Assembly (NCBI GenBank): GCA_026686845.1
Contig: JAIVEN010000012.1
Location: 3,040,501-3,104,500 of the forward strand
Length of the DNA stretch: 64,000 nt
Direction: 5' to 3'
Origin: Adenanthera pavonina
Lineage: Eukaryota; Streptophyta; Magnoliopsida; Fabales; Fabaceae
Shown: positions 1-12,200 of the stretch, piece by piece
How the letters are laid out: each line of letters starts with the position of its first letter
Position numbering within the stretch: the first letter of the stretch is position 1
Notes under the pieces: generated by a model
The model's database searches: none
What the model saw: only the letters and a program-made list of their open reading frames with translations
What the model was told of the DNA's origin: nothing
Made by a program: the position numbers and the translations under genes

Positions 1-1119
1 TTTATTTGTGACCATGCTGTGAAAAAGGGGTCATAACATGTTATGAAAAGTTTTATGAATAATATAAAGAAAAGAAATACTCTCCAGATACCTTGACCAG
101 AGAAAATGCAAAACCGACACCATGGCAAGCCGTTCAAGTGGTCCAAGCTACACATGAGCATGAGGGATAAATAATAAATAACCAAACATGCCCAATAAGT
201 CCTAACAAGTTCCAAATAAAGCTACAAGCATCAAACATGATAATCCAATCCAAAGCCAATAAATCCATAAACCTCAAGGTATAATGAAAAACACCTCATT
301 CCATTCAAATCACTTACCAACGGTTCACATGGACTTTAAACAATCACACAAGGGCAATCAAACCAAAACTTCAAGTTTCAAGTCCTAACAACACCAAATT
401 TCCAAAATTCCATCAATTAACATCCAAGTAAGAAGCTCAAGTTAGCAATTATAACTTTTTACCTATTCCAAATCCCATGGAACTTGGTATACAACTTATT
501 TAACACTTAATTGAGCCAACAATAAAGACTTTCAGTCTAACAATTAACAAATTCAAATTTTCAACTCCACAATTAGGTTCCACCGCCTAAAACTCATGGA
601 TTTTCAAGCACTTAAACCAAGAGAAAGCTTTTAAACACCATTAGACATCACAACATAAAGGAAAAACAAGACCCATCACTAATCCATCACCCACACTCCA
701 TGAAACAAAGCTACAAATATGAAAAGTCCTGAAGTAGAGGAAAAGAGATGAAGAAATCACTTGGATGATTTCTTGTGTCAAACTTGATGGAAATCAAGTC
801 TAAGAATCTCTGGAGAGATCCCAAGAACACCACCCTTAATCCTTGGTTAACTTCATGATTACCATACTTTTGTTAGTTGGTTGTTATTTATTTCGTAGTT
901 GCGAGTTGTTTGTCTACCTTGGCATTTTACTCTGTTTACTTAATTGCATTTTAATTTTATTTAAAACCTCCCAATTCTCTTCTTCTCTCCTATTTTCCAA
1001 CTCTTGTTCATACTTTTTGATCAATTCTAATCACCAATTCCTCGAATTTGACCTTGATTGCACCACTATGGTACATTAAAACTGAGTTTAATTTGATTAC
1101 CCTACGACAAAGTTGTCAC

Positions 1120-1157
<38 letters not shown>

Positions 1158-1824
1158 ATAATAAAGCCAATTACATATAAAAGAAAAATGCAACCTAGCG
1201 ACTAGAACTAAAAGTTCACAATAATAAAGGATACATCAACCAAGGAAATGGCAAAAGATAAAAGAAAAGAAGTCCAGACTTCATGGAACATGACATGGAA
1301 GGGATCATAACTAAAAAGGTGGTACAGTAGCAATAGATGAAGTCATTGGTCCTAATCTACAAAAGTGATGAAACCTTGAACTAATAAGGAATTGTTAAAA
1401 TTCCAAATAACTGAGTAATGCAGATAAGCTCTCCAAAAGTCAAAGACACTAGATAAGTTGCCTGCACGTACCATCAAATGTGGCAATATCAAGGAATTTG
1501 ACATTGATCCCAAATCATCCAATGAAGGATGTCTAGAAAAATCTTTCTTAGCTTATGATCTCCATTGTCATGAACAATAACCATTGCTTCATTGAAGATA
1601 ATTGAAGTTCACCTTATTGGAAGACTTCCAACAACATCACAAAACCATAGTCAAACCCCACAAGACCAAAAGATGATCTAACAAAAAATATCAACATCAA
1701 GGACCAACAACAATCAAATAATATTCATACTAAGATTTTTAACTACTAAAGATGTATGCAAGCTTTGATAGTTCAAAACTAAATTCATCATGGCTCATAA
1801 GGAGACTTTCTTAGGTAAATTTTT
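1..1824. other. Gene-poor repeat-derived stretch
   Basis: No gene is recognised here. Bases 1-840 are conspicuously poor in G on the + strand, the kind of strand asymmetry seen in LTR regions of plant retrotransposons read in antisense. The stretch about 840-1110 has a different, T-rich composition and may be another LTR or leader fragment. Only short, unrelated ORFs are present. Identity as retroelement debris is inference; no terminal repeats or target duplications were found to bound it. Confidence 0.35.
1123..1155. repeat. (TG)n microsatellite
   Basis: An uninterrupted run of about 16 TG dinucleotides. It is likely to be length-polymorphic; no function is implied. Confidence 0.95.
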
Positions 1825-3295
1825 TGAATAGCTGGATAGCTCAAGAGAGGGTGAATTAGAATTTTTGAAAATTTTTTACACAAAGCAAAACAATGTAACT
1901 ATGCAAGTAACCAAAAAACAAAGCAACTTAAAAAATGTAAAAGAGTGAGGCATAGAAAAGATCAAACACAATTTTTTATCCTGATTTAGCCTCTCCACTT
2001 AGCCTACATCTAATCCTCAAGCAATCACTTGAGATTTTCCATTAATCTTGCAAGATTCAATCTAGTTATTGAAGTACCTCAGTACAATAGAAAGTTCTCT
2101 CACTAGAACTTGAAAGCTCTCCACATTCCCTTACAATGAGTGTATACAACAAGTCCCTTAAGTTTTTTTCCTATACTAAAAATTCTACCTAAAAGTAGAA
2201 ATAAGATTTACAACAAGCAATCTCCCTCAAAGAGTTGATATGAAATAATGAAGCTTAATTTCTTACTCTAAAGGTAAAGTTTTAGTGAGAGTATGAGTGA
2301 ATATTTAATGATTCAGCAGTAATTTAACTCAATAATACTTAATGCACTTACCAACCATCTTAAATGTGGTCCTATATATAGATTTTAGTTCAATCTAATC
2401 GTTAAAAATGAGAACTAGTCATTACTAAGTAAGGTGTAACAAAAACTTACTGCATTAATTGCGTTGTCAGAGGTTAGATGATAAAGCATGTAGTTTAGTG
2501 CACAAATCTCAACTAGCCATCAGATACATCTCACAATGTTAGACCAAGTTTGCCGACAAAGCCTAGGGGGTTAGTTGACAATCAAGCTTCTCACAATGTT
2601 GGAGTGACAACTATTGAACTAGGATTTCATGAAAACCACTAAGATTATTTGACAAAGCTTGCAAGATTTAGATTACCTAGAAACTTTGTTTTATCGGTTA
2701 GAAGACAAACCTAATTGGGATGTTACACCTTTGTCCACAAAACTTCAAGACCTAACACTTGGGTTTTCTAGAAAACAATGTTAGTCAACAAACTTAAAGG
2801 TTTAGTTGACAAAGCTATCAACCTAGAAAATACGTTGCTCTCCGGTTGACTAGGTTAGTAGATAGACCTTAGAGGTTAGTAGATTATAGTACATTGACAG
2901 AAAGCTAAATTTTTCTAAATCATAGCTTTTCCTTCTAACCTATCACCCTTTGTCTACAAAGCTCTTTCCTAAAGGCAAGAACTTTAATGAATACAAAAGG
3001 TTAGTCAACAAACCCAAAAACTTAGTATACTAAGCTCAACTTTGATAGAAAAACCACTTCGAAAACATTGAACAAGTCAGTCAAACATATCATAAGTTTA
3101 TCTAATAGCAGTGGTAAGTAGATTTAAGTAAGTTTAAAGCATTATCTACCACTTTATCCTATCAAACATCAAAATTACAATGAAATAAAGATGATCTCTA
3201 TGATAGGGCTCTTTTCTTCATATAGAACTCCCTTAATATAATCTTTGCGCTCTAGGTGTTTTGTAACTTCATCAAAACCAATATTTATCTAACCA
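1825..3295 (-). mobile_element. Antisense Copia-type (Sirevirus-like) LTR, probably solo
   Basis: Read on the minus strand, this begins near 3295 with TGGTTAGATAAATATTGG followed by TTTTGATGAAG. That resembles the start of the Copia LTR at 55788 (TGTTGAATCC, then GTTTTGATGATTC). It ends near 1825 with an AATTCACCCTCTCTTGAG stretch followed by CCAGCTATTCA, resembling the end of the 55788 LTR (CAATTCACCCCCCTCTTGGG, then AGCCAGCTAATC). The interior carries many scattered copies of a motif like GTTAGTTGACAAAG. No primer-binding site lies beside it and no gag-pol was seen, so it is probably a solo LTR or a fragment. Clear 5-bp target duplications were not found (TTTTT on the left, AGTCT on the right), so the exact ends are uncertain. 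Confidence 0.55.
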
Positions 3296-4059
3296 AGTCT
3301 CGCACAACCCAACATCATTCTCATTCATAAGATAAGGATACTTTGTTCCCCTTAGGTCTAGGTCTTTAGTACATTCATGTCTCTTCCGATTAGGTGGATG
3401 AAAATAACAAACCAAATCAAATAGTATAAAATCCTTATTCTGCAAGCCCATTATACACAATCTTCTTCTTTTAGAAATTATATCTCTTTTAAAAAACAAT
3501 TCAAAGACACCTTTTTGCATTCCAATGTTCTAAAAGAGGATATGAACTACTTCCAATATTAGATTTTGCCACTTTGGTGTTTCACTTGTGATAGTGTCTC
3601 CTCAAAGACCACAATAGATAAATTATGAGTTTTTGAATCCTTGCTCCAACTACCTTCTTCCTCTCCATTACTAACTTCTTCCTTAGATTCAACTTCCACA
3701 TGTGTGAGTAAAATTGATTGTCATTATTCATTTTCTTTTTACAGCTCTCCATAGAAACTATTTCTATCAACAAAATCCCACTCAATTTGCACCTCAACAT
3801 GCTTAGTTTGTGAAAACTTGGAAGACTCGAACTATTTATCTACTTGTAAAAAAGAATGCTTGCTAGGAATATGCTTGATGAGATTGAAATCATTGACTAA
3901 GAAAAGCCCATTGTGGCTCCACATCTTTGTTGACTTTTTTTTATATATTCTTCTTTATAAGGATTACCCTTTGTCCTTGTAAACATGGAAGATTGAAAAT
4001 CATGGACAAATCTACACCCATAACAATTAAAACATTACTTGAGATATTCATTCTTGAAT

Positions 4060-4690
4060 TTGCCCATCATTCCAATCACAATAACATTTAATGTGTCCCA
4101 ACCCCCCATATTGCCAGCAAATTATGAATATTCTCTCATACTTACTCTCAATCCAAATACAACTTTCATTATCTAATTAGATAAACAATGTTGAGAGTAA
4201 TGGAAGAGTTGTGTCTATCTTTACTTCAATTCTAAAATGTTCCAAGAATCTTCAATATTTCCATCAAATTCCAAAAATTCTCCGAACATATTTCCCATAA
4301 CCTCAGCAACCTCCAAATTAAAATATTCTAAAGGCATGCCCCAAATTTGGATTGAAATAGGGATTTTCCAAGGATAAACATGTTTAAGAGATTGATTTGG
4401 CTTCCATTACAATGTGTGAGGAAGCAATATATTATCTGATGCCCAAGGTTCATTATGTAGAATGAACTCTTGATCTTGCTTTTTTTTTTTCAAAATGAAA
4501 GAGATAAAGATTTTTATATCTGCTAACTACTATTTTACCATGAAAGTGCCAAACAACTTCAATCATTGCTTGCATGTGGTGGATCGACATAGCTTTGTCA
4601 TCCACGAGAATCCCGAAAATGCATCTCTCCAAAAAATCATGCTTTCCTTGAATATATAAAGAATTGAACCTAATAGATGGACCATGCATG
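4060..4690 (-). pseudogene. DUF4283 / zinc-knuckle retroelement ORF1 relic
   Basis: The minus-strand translation matches the DUF4283 domain typical of plant LINE-like and related retroelement ORF1 proteins. A segment ending FILHNEPWASDNILLPHTL is followed, after an in-frame stop, by PWKIPISIQIWGMPLEYFN and EVAEVMGNMFGEFLEFDG. Further downstream (4119 to 4078) is a zinc-knuckle remnant, CWQYGGLGHIKCYC, in which the second cysteine of the CX2CX4HX4C pattern has become tyrosine. Several stops and frame changes interrupt the reading, so this is a dead copy. Sequence on either side (about 3560-4060 and 4690-4900) may belong to the same element, but no reverse transcriptase was recognised. Confidence 0.6.
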
Positions 4691-6239
4691 TGGGGTTGAA
4701 ATCAAGGACTAGTAACCATCTTTGTAGAAATAAAAGCTTAGAAAAATAGAACAAGTTGAACACAAACTCAAAGATACCTATAATAGGATGACTATGGAAA
4801 GTACCAAGGCACAATTGGCCCCAAAACAAAGATCAAAACAGCAAGAAATCACATAGATAAAATCAAAACAAAGCCAAATATCCAAACTCTAGAAGGATCA
4901 AAACATGTAAATGAAAAAGGACACAAAGAAAGGATCACCAACACTAAAAGGGGAAGAAGAAAGATCAGTAAACAAGCATTGACATCACAAAACAACAAGA
5001 AGAAATAGATAGGGAAAATTAGTTTTTGGGTATAGAATATAAAGATAATTGGTTTCTGGGAAGTGAGGGAAAGTTAATTGGTTTTTGGGACTAGAGGCAT
5101 AATGGGGATATTAAAAAAATTGATCAAATAACCAAATTGCCCTTATGTCTAATAAGAGGAAAAAAAAAAAAAAGAACCAATTTTCCCACGAAAAAATCCC
5201 ACAGTTCATCTCAGATGAATGAAGAAAGAAGAGAAAAACAAAGCTCCATTCTTGCATGTCATTCTCACCTTCCCTGTGAGCTTCCCTTGTCTAGCCCAAC
5301 CCAAAGCTCTATTCGCAATCTCTCACCAATAAGATCATGCTTCATTCTTCATTGCTTCCTCCTTCCTCCTTCTTGGTGCTTTGATTTGATAAGTGATATT
5401 TGGGTATATTATAAGTTTTGTGAAATTCTAGCTTCCTCCCCACTTGGTTCCCAAGTTCTTCCTCCTCATTCAAATGATGCAGAAGGAGCTAGTAAAGAAT
5501 ATTCCTCTCAATTAATTTGTATCTCTTCATTGATTTGATATATTAATTTAAGTGAATATTTGTTGGGGTTGAATATCTGTGTCCACTTTCTCCTTCGGCG
5601 CTGAAGGATTACACTTAATTACCTTTGTTGTTAGTAGCTAATTAAGAAAGAAGAAAAGAAAAAGGGATGAAGATGGAGTACATGATTCTTGAACAAAGTA
5701 TATCTCTTATGTATATATAAGGGAAAACTTTAATCTAACCTTATCTTAGTATGCATGTTAGAGAGTGAAGTGAATGAATTATATGTGTGAGATAGGCGCA
5801 ACAAAATATATAAGCAATTAAGAGATTGAACACTAAGTAAGTGCAGTATATTTAGAAAGAGAGTTATGATATTTTGTGAATATTTCGGAATCAATTATAA
5901 TTAATAAAATGCTTTTAGTTAGTCAATATTGGGTGGCTTAAGAATTGTTATAAACATAAAACATGTAAATATGTGACCGAAGCTCTTCCATACCATGGCT
6001 GAAAGCTCACACATGTCTATGAAAATGGTCAACCATCTAATTAATTTTTCGAGTTATAATTTCAATGTAGTCAACCGTTTTTGTTAGCTCACCCATGTCA
6101 AGGAAAAATGATTGACCACTCGAATTAATTTTTCCAATTATAATTTTAATTTAATTGACCATTTTTTCTGTGACATTAAAGGCCATATTTGCAAGCTAGC
6201 TGGAATAGAGAATCCAAGATGTGCAAGTTAGACTATAGT

Positions 6240-6720
6240 AATAATGTGTCAGACTTCATGAATAATATAGACTCTACAAATAATAGCATTAACAATATTT
6301 CCTTATGGGATTCCAATATATGCAATAGAAAATCCAAGTTGTGGAAAATGAGAATCTAATAAGTTAGACTCCAGTAATAACATGGTAGACTCCACAAATA
6401 ATAGTATAAATAGTATCTCCAAGGGGGCTTATTATGTAATAGAGAATCGAAGTTGTGCATGTTAGATTTCAGTAATAACTTGTTAAACTTTGTGGATAAC
6501 AATCTAGACTCCACAAATAACAGCATTAACAATATTTTCATGTGGGATTCCAATATATGCAACAGAAAATCCAAGTTGTGTAAGATAAGAATCAAATAGA
6601 AATAAGTTAGACTCCAATAATAGCATATTAGACTCAACGAATAACAATTTATACCCCATAAATAACAACATAAACAATATCTCTAAGTGGGCTTATTGGG
6701 TCCATTTTCTACAAAAATCC
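6240..6720. repeat. ~236-bp tandem repeat inside the Mutator-like element
   Basis: The phrase GGGATTCCAATATATGCAA occurs at about 6307 and again at about 6543, with the surrounding text (AAATCCAAGTTGTG, AGACTCCACAAATAA) repeating at the same interval. This gives about two diverged copies. Confidence 0.75.
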
Positions 6721-7019
6721 ACTAATAACAAGTTATAATCTAGAAATAACATTTTTTACTTCTCAAAAAACATGTGAGACTCCACCAATAACCTAGAAAA
6801 AGTCCATGCTCTCAAAGCTCATATAAATTGAAGGGCTCACAATTTAAAACATGCAATGGCTCAAAATTTTTGTGCAAATGAGAATTTATTTTTAACAATT
6901 TAGAACGTGTGCCCTAAGAAGATTCCATTGATCTCATCCTATCCTCTCCACCTCATTATGTCGCGAACCATCATGTCATTGTCTCCTCTCCTCTCCTCTG
7001 TTTGAGTATCAGTGCAATT

Positions 7020-7680
7020 GATCATTTTTCATGGGAATGAGTGAGGTTCCAACTAGCTTGCAATTACGGACTCTAATGTCACAGAAAAAATGGTCAATCA
7101 CGTTGAAATTATAATTGAAAAAATTAATTCGAGTGGTCAACCATTTTTCCCTGACATGGCTAAGTTGACAGAACAACAATCGACCACAATGAAATTATAG
7201 CTCAAAAAATAAATTCTGGTGGTTGATTGTTTTCTATGGGCATGGTTAATGTTTACAAACATGGCCTTTGAAGTTATCGGAAAAATGCTCGACCATGTTG
7301 AAATTATAATTGGAAAAATCAATTTAGTTAATTAATCATTTTTTTGTTGGCATTGGTAAACTGATAGAAAAACGGTCGACCACATTGAAATTATAACTTG
7401 AAAACATCAATTCTAGTGGTTGACTGTTTTTCATGGGCATGGGTGAGGTCCCAACTAGCTCACAAACATGGCCTCTGATGTCATAGAAAAAATGGTCAAC
7501 TACCTTAAAATTATAACTGGAAAATCAATTCAGTTGGTTGACCATTTTTCCCTAGCATGGGTGAGGTAACAGAAAAATAGTCGACCACATTAAAATTATA
7601 ACTCAAAAAATCAATTTTGGTGGTTGATAGTTTTTCATGGGCATGTGTGAGGTTCCAACTAGCTCACAAACATGGCCTCT
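7020..7680. repeat. ~200-bp tandem repeat array (with ~100-bp half-units)
   Basis: The phrase ACATGGCCTCT and its variants recur near 7066, 7260, 7465 and 7672. A shorter phrase, GAAATTATAA, recurs about every 100 bp, alternating with GTGGTTGA. Part of the same unit appears in inverted orientation at about 5990-6240, so the inner arms of the element are also partly palindromic. Confidence 0.75.
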
Positions 7681-8414
7681 TAATTAATTTTCTTATATAT
7701 ATATATATATATCAAAGACACACTCTGTTCAAGAATCATATACTCCATCTTCGTCCCTTTTTTTTTCTTCTTTCTTAATTATTTGTTAATAATAAAGGTA
7801 ATTAAGTGTAATCTATTAGTGCCAAAGGAGAAACTAGTTAACACAGATATTCAACCCCAACAAGTATTCACTTAAATTAATATATCAAATTAATGAAGAG
7901 CTATAAATAGATTGAATGGAATATTCTTCGCTAGCTCCTTTTGCTTCGTTTGCATGAGGAGGAAGAACTTGAGGACCAAGTGGGGAAGACAAAACCTATA
8001 ATATACCTAAATACCACTTATCCGATCAGAGTACCAAGAATGAGGATGGAGGCAGCAAGGAAGCAGCAAAGGATGAAGCAAGATCTTTCCGATAAGAGAT
8101 TGCAAATCGAGCTGTGGGTTGGGCCAAATGAGGGAAGCTTGCGGGGAAGGTGAGAACAACATGCAAGAACAAAAGCTATGTTTTCTTCTTCTTTCTTCGT
8201 TCATTCGAGCTTAGCCGTGGATTTTTTTCATGGGAAAATTGGTTTTTTTTTCTTTTTTCCTCTCATTATATATAAGGGCAATTTGGCCATTTGATCAGTT
8301 TTTTTAATATCCCCATCATGCCCCTAGTCCTAAAATCAATTTACTTTCTTTCACCTCCCAAAAACCAATTATCTTTATATTTCATACCCAAAAACCAATT
8401 TTCTTGAATAGACA

Positions 8415-9296
8415 AAGTAGAAGAATAGGAAATGCAAAGGCAATGAAAGAATAAATGGCAAAAAGATCTAACTAGCAATCGAAAGGAAAGAGATGGAAGA
8501 AAGAGGTGAAAGTAAAGAAGGAACTACATAGAAACAATAGTTCAACGATGAACGGTAAAGACTAAAGAAATTTGCAGTAGTGCAAGATTTTGATGGAGAA
8601 ACCCCTCTCAAGCCAACAACAACCATGGATCAACCAATTGGTTAGGAATCAAGAGGCTTGTATAAATATTAGAAGTAAATATTTCTTTTGGACTGAAGTA
8701 AATATGTTTGAAAATTAAACTTGATAACTTGCAATTTTAGGTTGTGTCACATTTCCATTTGCTTTGCTTAAGTTCCACATAAATACCAAAAGTTAACAAA
8801 ACTTTGATTTTCAAATGAACTTTATAATGATTAACTTGTTTCTTTGTTGTGTATTATTGTTGTAATCTTTTAAATTTTTTTTGTCAGGTTGTAATCTTTT
8901 AAACTACTTGAATGGATTTGGATTAAAACTATACAATATAGTTGGATGTTGACTTTGAAGTTAACTCCATTTTTTCCTGGTGTGTTAAACCCTCCTTAAT
9001 CCTCCCCCCCCCCCGGGTGAACAGTGAATTCACTCTCGAGGGCCATTAGCACAGCCACATCCCACAGTCCACCCACACGCCGTCCACCATCCTGCCGGCT
9101 CTCCTAGACGACCGCAAGATAAATTCGCGGTATTGGCTGAATCGACTCTTCTTGTCTGCTATACAGGTTACTTCGACTACGTACAGTAGAATTGTTGGTT
9201 TTCTTCGAACATCAAATATTCGGTACTTATTATAGTTGAACAAATCTTCGGATATCCTCCATTACCCTTGACGAGTTTGAAACCTAGCTCCGTTCT
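8415..9296. other. Intergenic region and 5' flank of the mTERF gene
   Basis: No gene is visible here. A C-run ending CCCGGG occurs near 9005-9017. From there to 9296 the base composition becomes more GC-rich, consistent with a core promoter and 5' UTR of the downstream gene. No convincing TATA box was identified. Confidence 0.4.
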
Positions 9297-12200
9297 ATGG
9301 CAACATGTTGTCCAAGTTGCTCCAAGTTCGCACCGTGTTCTTTCCTGCCACACTCCTTTCTCTGTCCTTCATTCTTCAGTGTTCCTTCTAGTTCTGTGAG
9401 GCCTGTGAATCTCCGTTGTTTAGGAGTTTGGCTTCCATCAAGCCGTCGTTGTTGTCCTCTACTAGCTTCGTTGCGCAACAATTTTGAGCCTGCGGAACTG
9501 CTAGAAGCCCAGAATGCTGTTTCGAAATTTCTTCAGGAATTCGGGGTGTCTGAGGAGGAATCTATTTCTATTGTGTCTAATTCACCGAAGTATTTGAGGA
9601 TGCTGGTTGACGAGGTGCGGGATTTGGACGAGCTTTCAATGTGGGAGAAGGAAATTGGTGGATTCCAGGAGAAGGTGGTTTACATTGCAAGGGAGAAAGG
9701 TGATAATGGCAAAGTGGCATACTTGGAGAGTCTCGGCTTGAGCCTCTCTTCAGCTATGAATGTGGCTAGATATCTATTAGCAGAAACACTTCCAGCACTC
9801 ATTCTTAAGGTAAGCCACTTTTGGTTGTGGTGATAACTCTGAAAGTTATAAGTTGTGTTAACTAATGTGTTCAACTTTACTCTCTTCAACTTACCATGCT
9901 TAGCTGGTTTAATTATCTGAATACTGTGATTAATTGCTTTTTTCATTTCTTGTATTCAATTGATAACACAATTAATTTTGACCTGTTGGTGCTTTCAACA
10001 TTTTATATGTCAGCCCTAATTATTGTTGTTTATAGGTTAAGTGTATGAAGGAACTGTTCTTTTCTGGCAGTGAAAATTATGAGTTCCCGGTCAGAAAAGT
10101 TCGCGATATGATGATGCAGTTATCAATTCCTATTGATGAAGATCTGCAGCAGACTTTGTCTTTTTTTGAAAAGGTTTAATATATACGTTTTTGCCTTTCA
10201 ACAATATCCTGTTGCATTTCGCTCTTCAAACTTTTTTTTTTAATTGAAAATCTGTATTTTGTTTGTTCTGTATTAATTTCTATTCAGATGTTATTCTCTG
10301 AATATGTTTCCTCTTAAAAATTTGTAAGCTGAACTTTTTGTCTCTTGTGATAGGTTGAAGCAAGGCGTGGAGGTTTAAACATGCTGAATTCCAGTGATGC
10401 TTCTTTCGATTGTTTAATTGAATCATTTCCTCGTCTACTTTTGTTGTCAGTAAAATTTCACATGGAACCTTTTGTGGAATTTCTTGAGAGTGTTGGGATT
10501 CCAAGAGGACTAATCAGAAATATAATGTTGACTTTTCCTTCCTCTCTGCTGTGGAATATTGAAGTATTCAAAACTCGAGTGCTAGCTTTGAATGAGGTAT
10601 ATGAATTTTATTTTGGAATTTTATGTGTGTTCTCAATGCACAAAATCTAGGTAATTTTTAGTAATGTTTGAAAAATGCATGCTGATTTTTCTTGGAATTT
10701 GCATTCTGTTGTGGTCTCTTTCTAAAACTTACTGAATGATCTCAATCTCTCCTCAATTGTTTCTTGGAGATGGGCCTGCATATTCTTTATGTGAAGCTTT
10801 AATTTTTCATCCTCTTCATAAGTAGTTAATAAATCAAATTCACCTGAGTGGAAATCATTTTTCTTGGGGGAAAATCATTTATTCCATTCCCATGCAACAT
10901 TCTTTGCAATTGTGCACTCTGATGATCCTTAAAGCAGTTAAAATAATGATTTGAGCATTTGTTTTTATTGGCATGCATCCTTTTGAATCTAGAATTAAAC
11001 GCTACTCATGATCTTAATTCTTAATGTCATTATCTATCTTTGATTGAGAATTGATTAACATGTTTATTTTGTAGATTATTGGTGTAAATAACAATTATGC
11101 CAAGTTGCTGCTAAAATATCCTTGGATACTATCTAGAAGTATTCAAGACAACTATCAAGAGGTCCACTCTTTTTTTGATTCTGAGAGGGTATGTTTTTTG
11201 TTTTCATATGTCAATTTGTATGCTTATGTCTTTGTCAATTTATATGTAAGATTATAAGATGAGTTGAAAACAAAATGAAGCATAACAATTTTGGCGGTGG
11301 TTCTGCCACTATATTTTTTTCCTGCCTAATTGCTTGTTCTAAAGTGAATTGAATGGTCTTAATTTCTTATAAAAAAGAGGCAGCTAGAATTTGTATAATG
11401 CATTATATTTGAAGAGTTCTGTTCATCATGGTAAAAGACCTGGTTAGCTGCCCTGTTATTTGTTACTCGAAGAATACACGGAGCCATAATCTGTACTCTA
11501 TGCCTAGGAGAATCTCAAGACATGTACTGATTAATTATTCACATAACTTTCATATTTAACAACATTTTATAGTCTGGTACGGACACTTCAGCATATAAGG
11601 GACTCACAAATATGACACACATACAGATAACTAAAACTATAGCACATGGACTGAATATACAATAACTGATCCAACAAGACATAAACACTGACAGCACATA
11701 CAGAATCCTCTATCAGAGCTAAATTCTACTCTAGGTCTTTTCCTCCTTCTACTATAAGTAAGAAGAGGGTGTGATGATCATGGAATGCTATCAGTATTCC
11801 GGGCAACAAATAGCATTTTTTAGTACCCCATGATGTTTCATTCTCTAAAAACTTTGCATTCTCAACTCAGTACAGTTGTATCTCTATTAATATAATAATG
11901 TTTAACTATTTAATCATGCACCAATCTCCCGTTTCATTATTATATATCAATTCTTTGCACTCTTTGTCAAAACCATTGCAAATCTGGGGCAAATATAATA
12001 ATTTATTGAAATACTGAGCTAGTAACAGAATGCCTCGTGTTAGGTTCCAAAGGCATTCATTGATCGTGCAATCAAAAGCTGGCCTCATATGTTGGGTTGT
12101 TCATCTAGCAAGCTAAAGTTGATGGTTGATCAGTTTGGTGAATTAGGAGTTCAACAGAAGAAGCTGGGTCAAGTTATTGCCAAAAGTCCTCAGCTACTGT

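Larger units (their letters stand above)
5012..8405. mobile_element. Non-autonomous Mutator-like element with ~0.7-kb TIRs
   Basis: The left arm (5012 to about 5730) and the right arm (8405 back to about 7690) are inverted copies of each other, roughly 85-90% alike by eye. The left end starts GGGAAAATTAGTTTTTGGG and the right end, read inward, AAGAAAATTGGTTTTTGGG. The element is flanked by a degraded 9-bp duplication, AAATAGATA (5003-5011) and GAATAGACA (8406-8414), 7 of 9 bases matching. A 9-bp duplication with long inverted ends is characteristic of Mutator-like elements. The interior holds tandem repeats rather than a transposase, so the copy is non-autonomous. Each arm contains a short open stretch (for example 5137-5538) with no recognisable domain, which could be leader sequence of a lost transposase gene. 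Confidence 0.85.

Noticed and set aside
5137..5538. 133-codon ORF in the left arm of the Mutator-like element
   Set aside because: Low complexity, no domain, and the inverted copy in the right arm does not preserve the same frame length.
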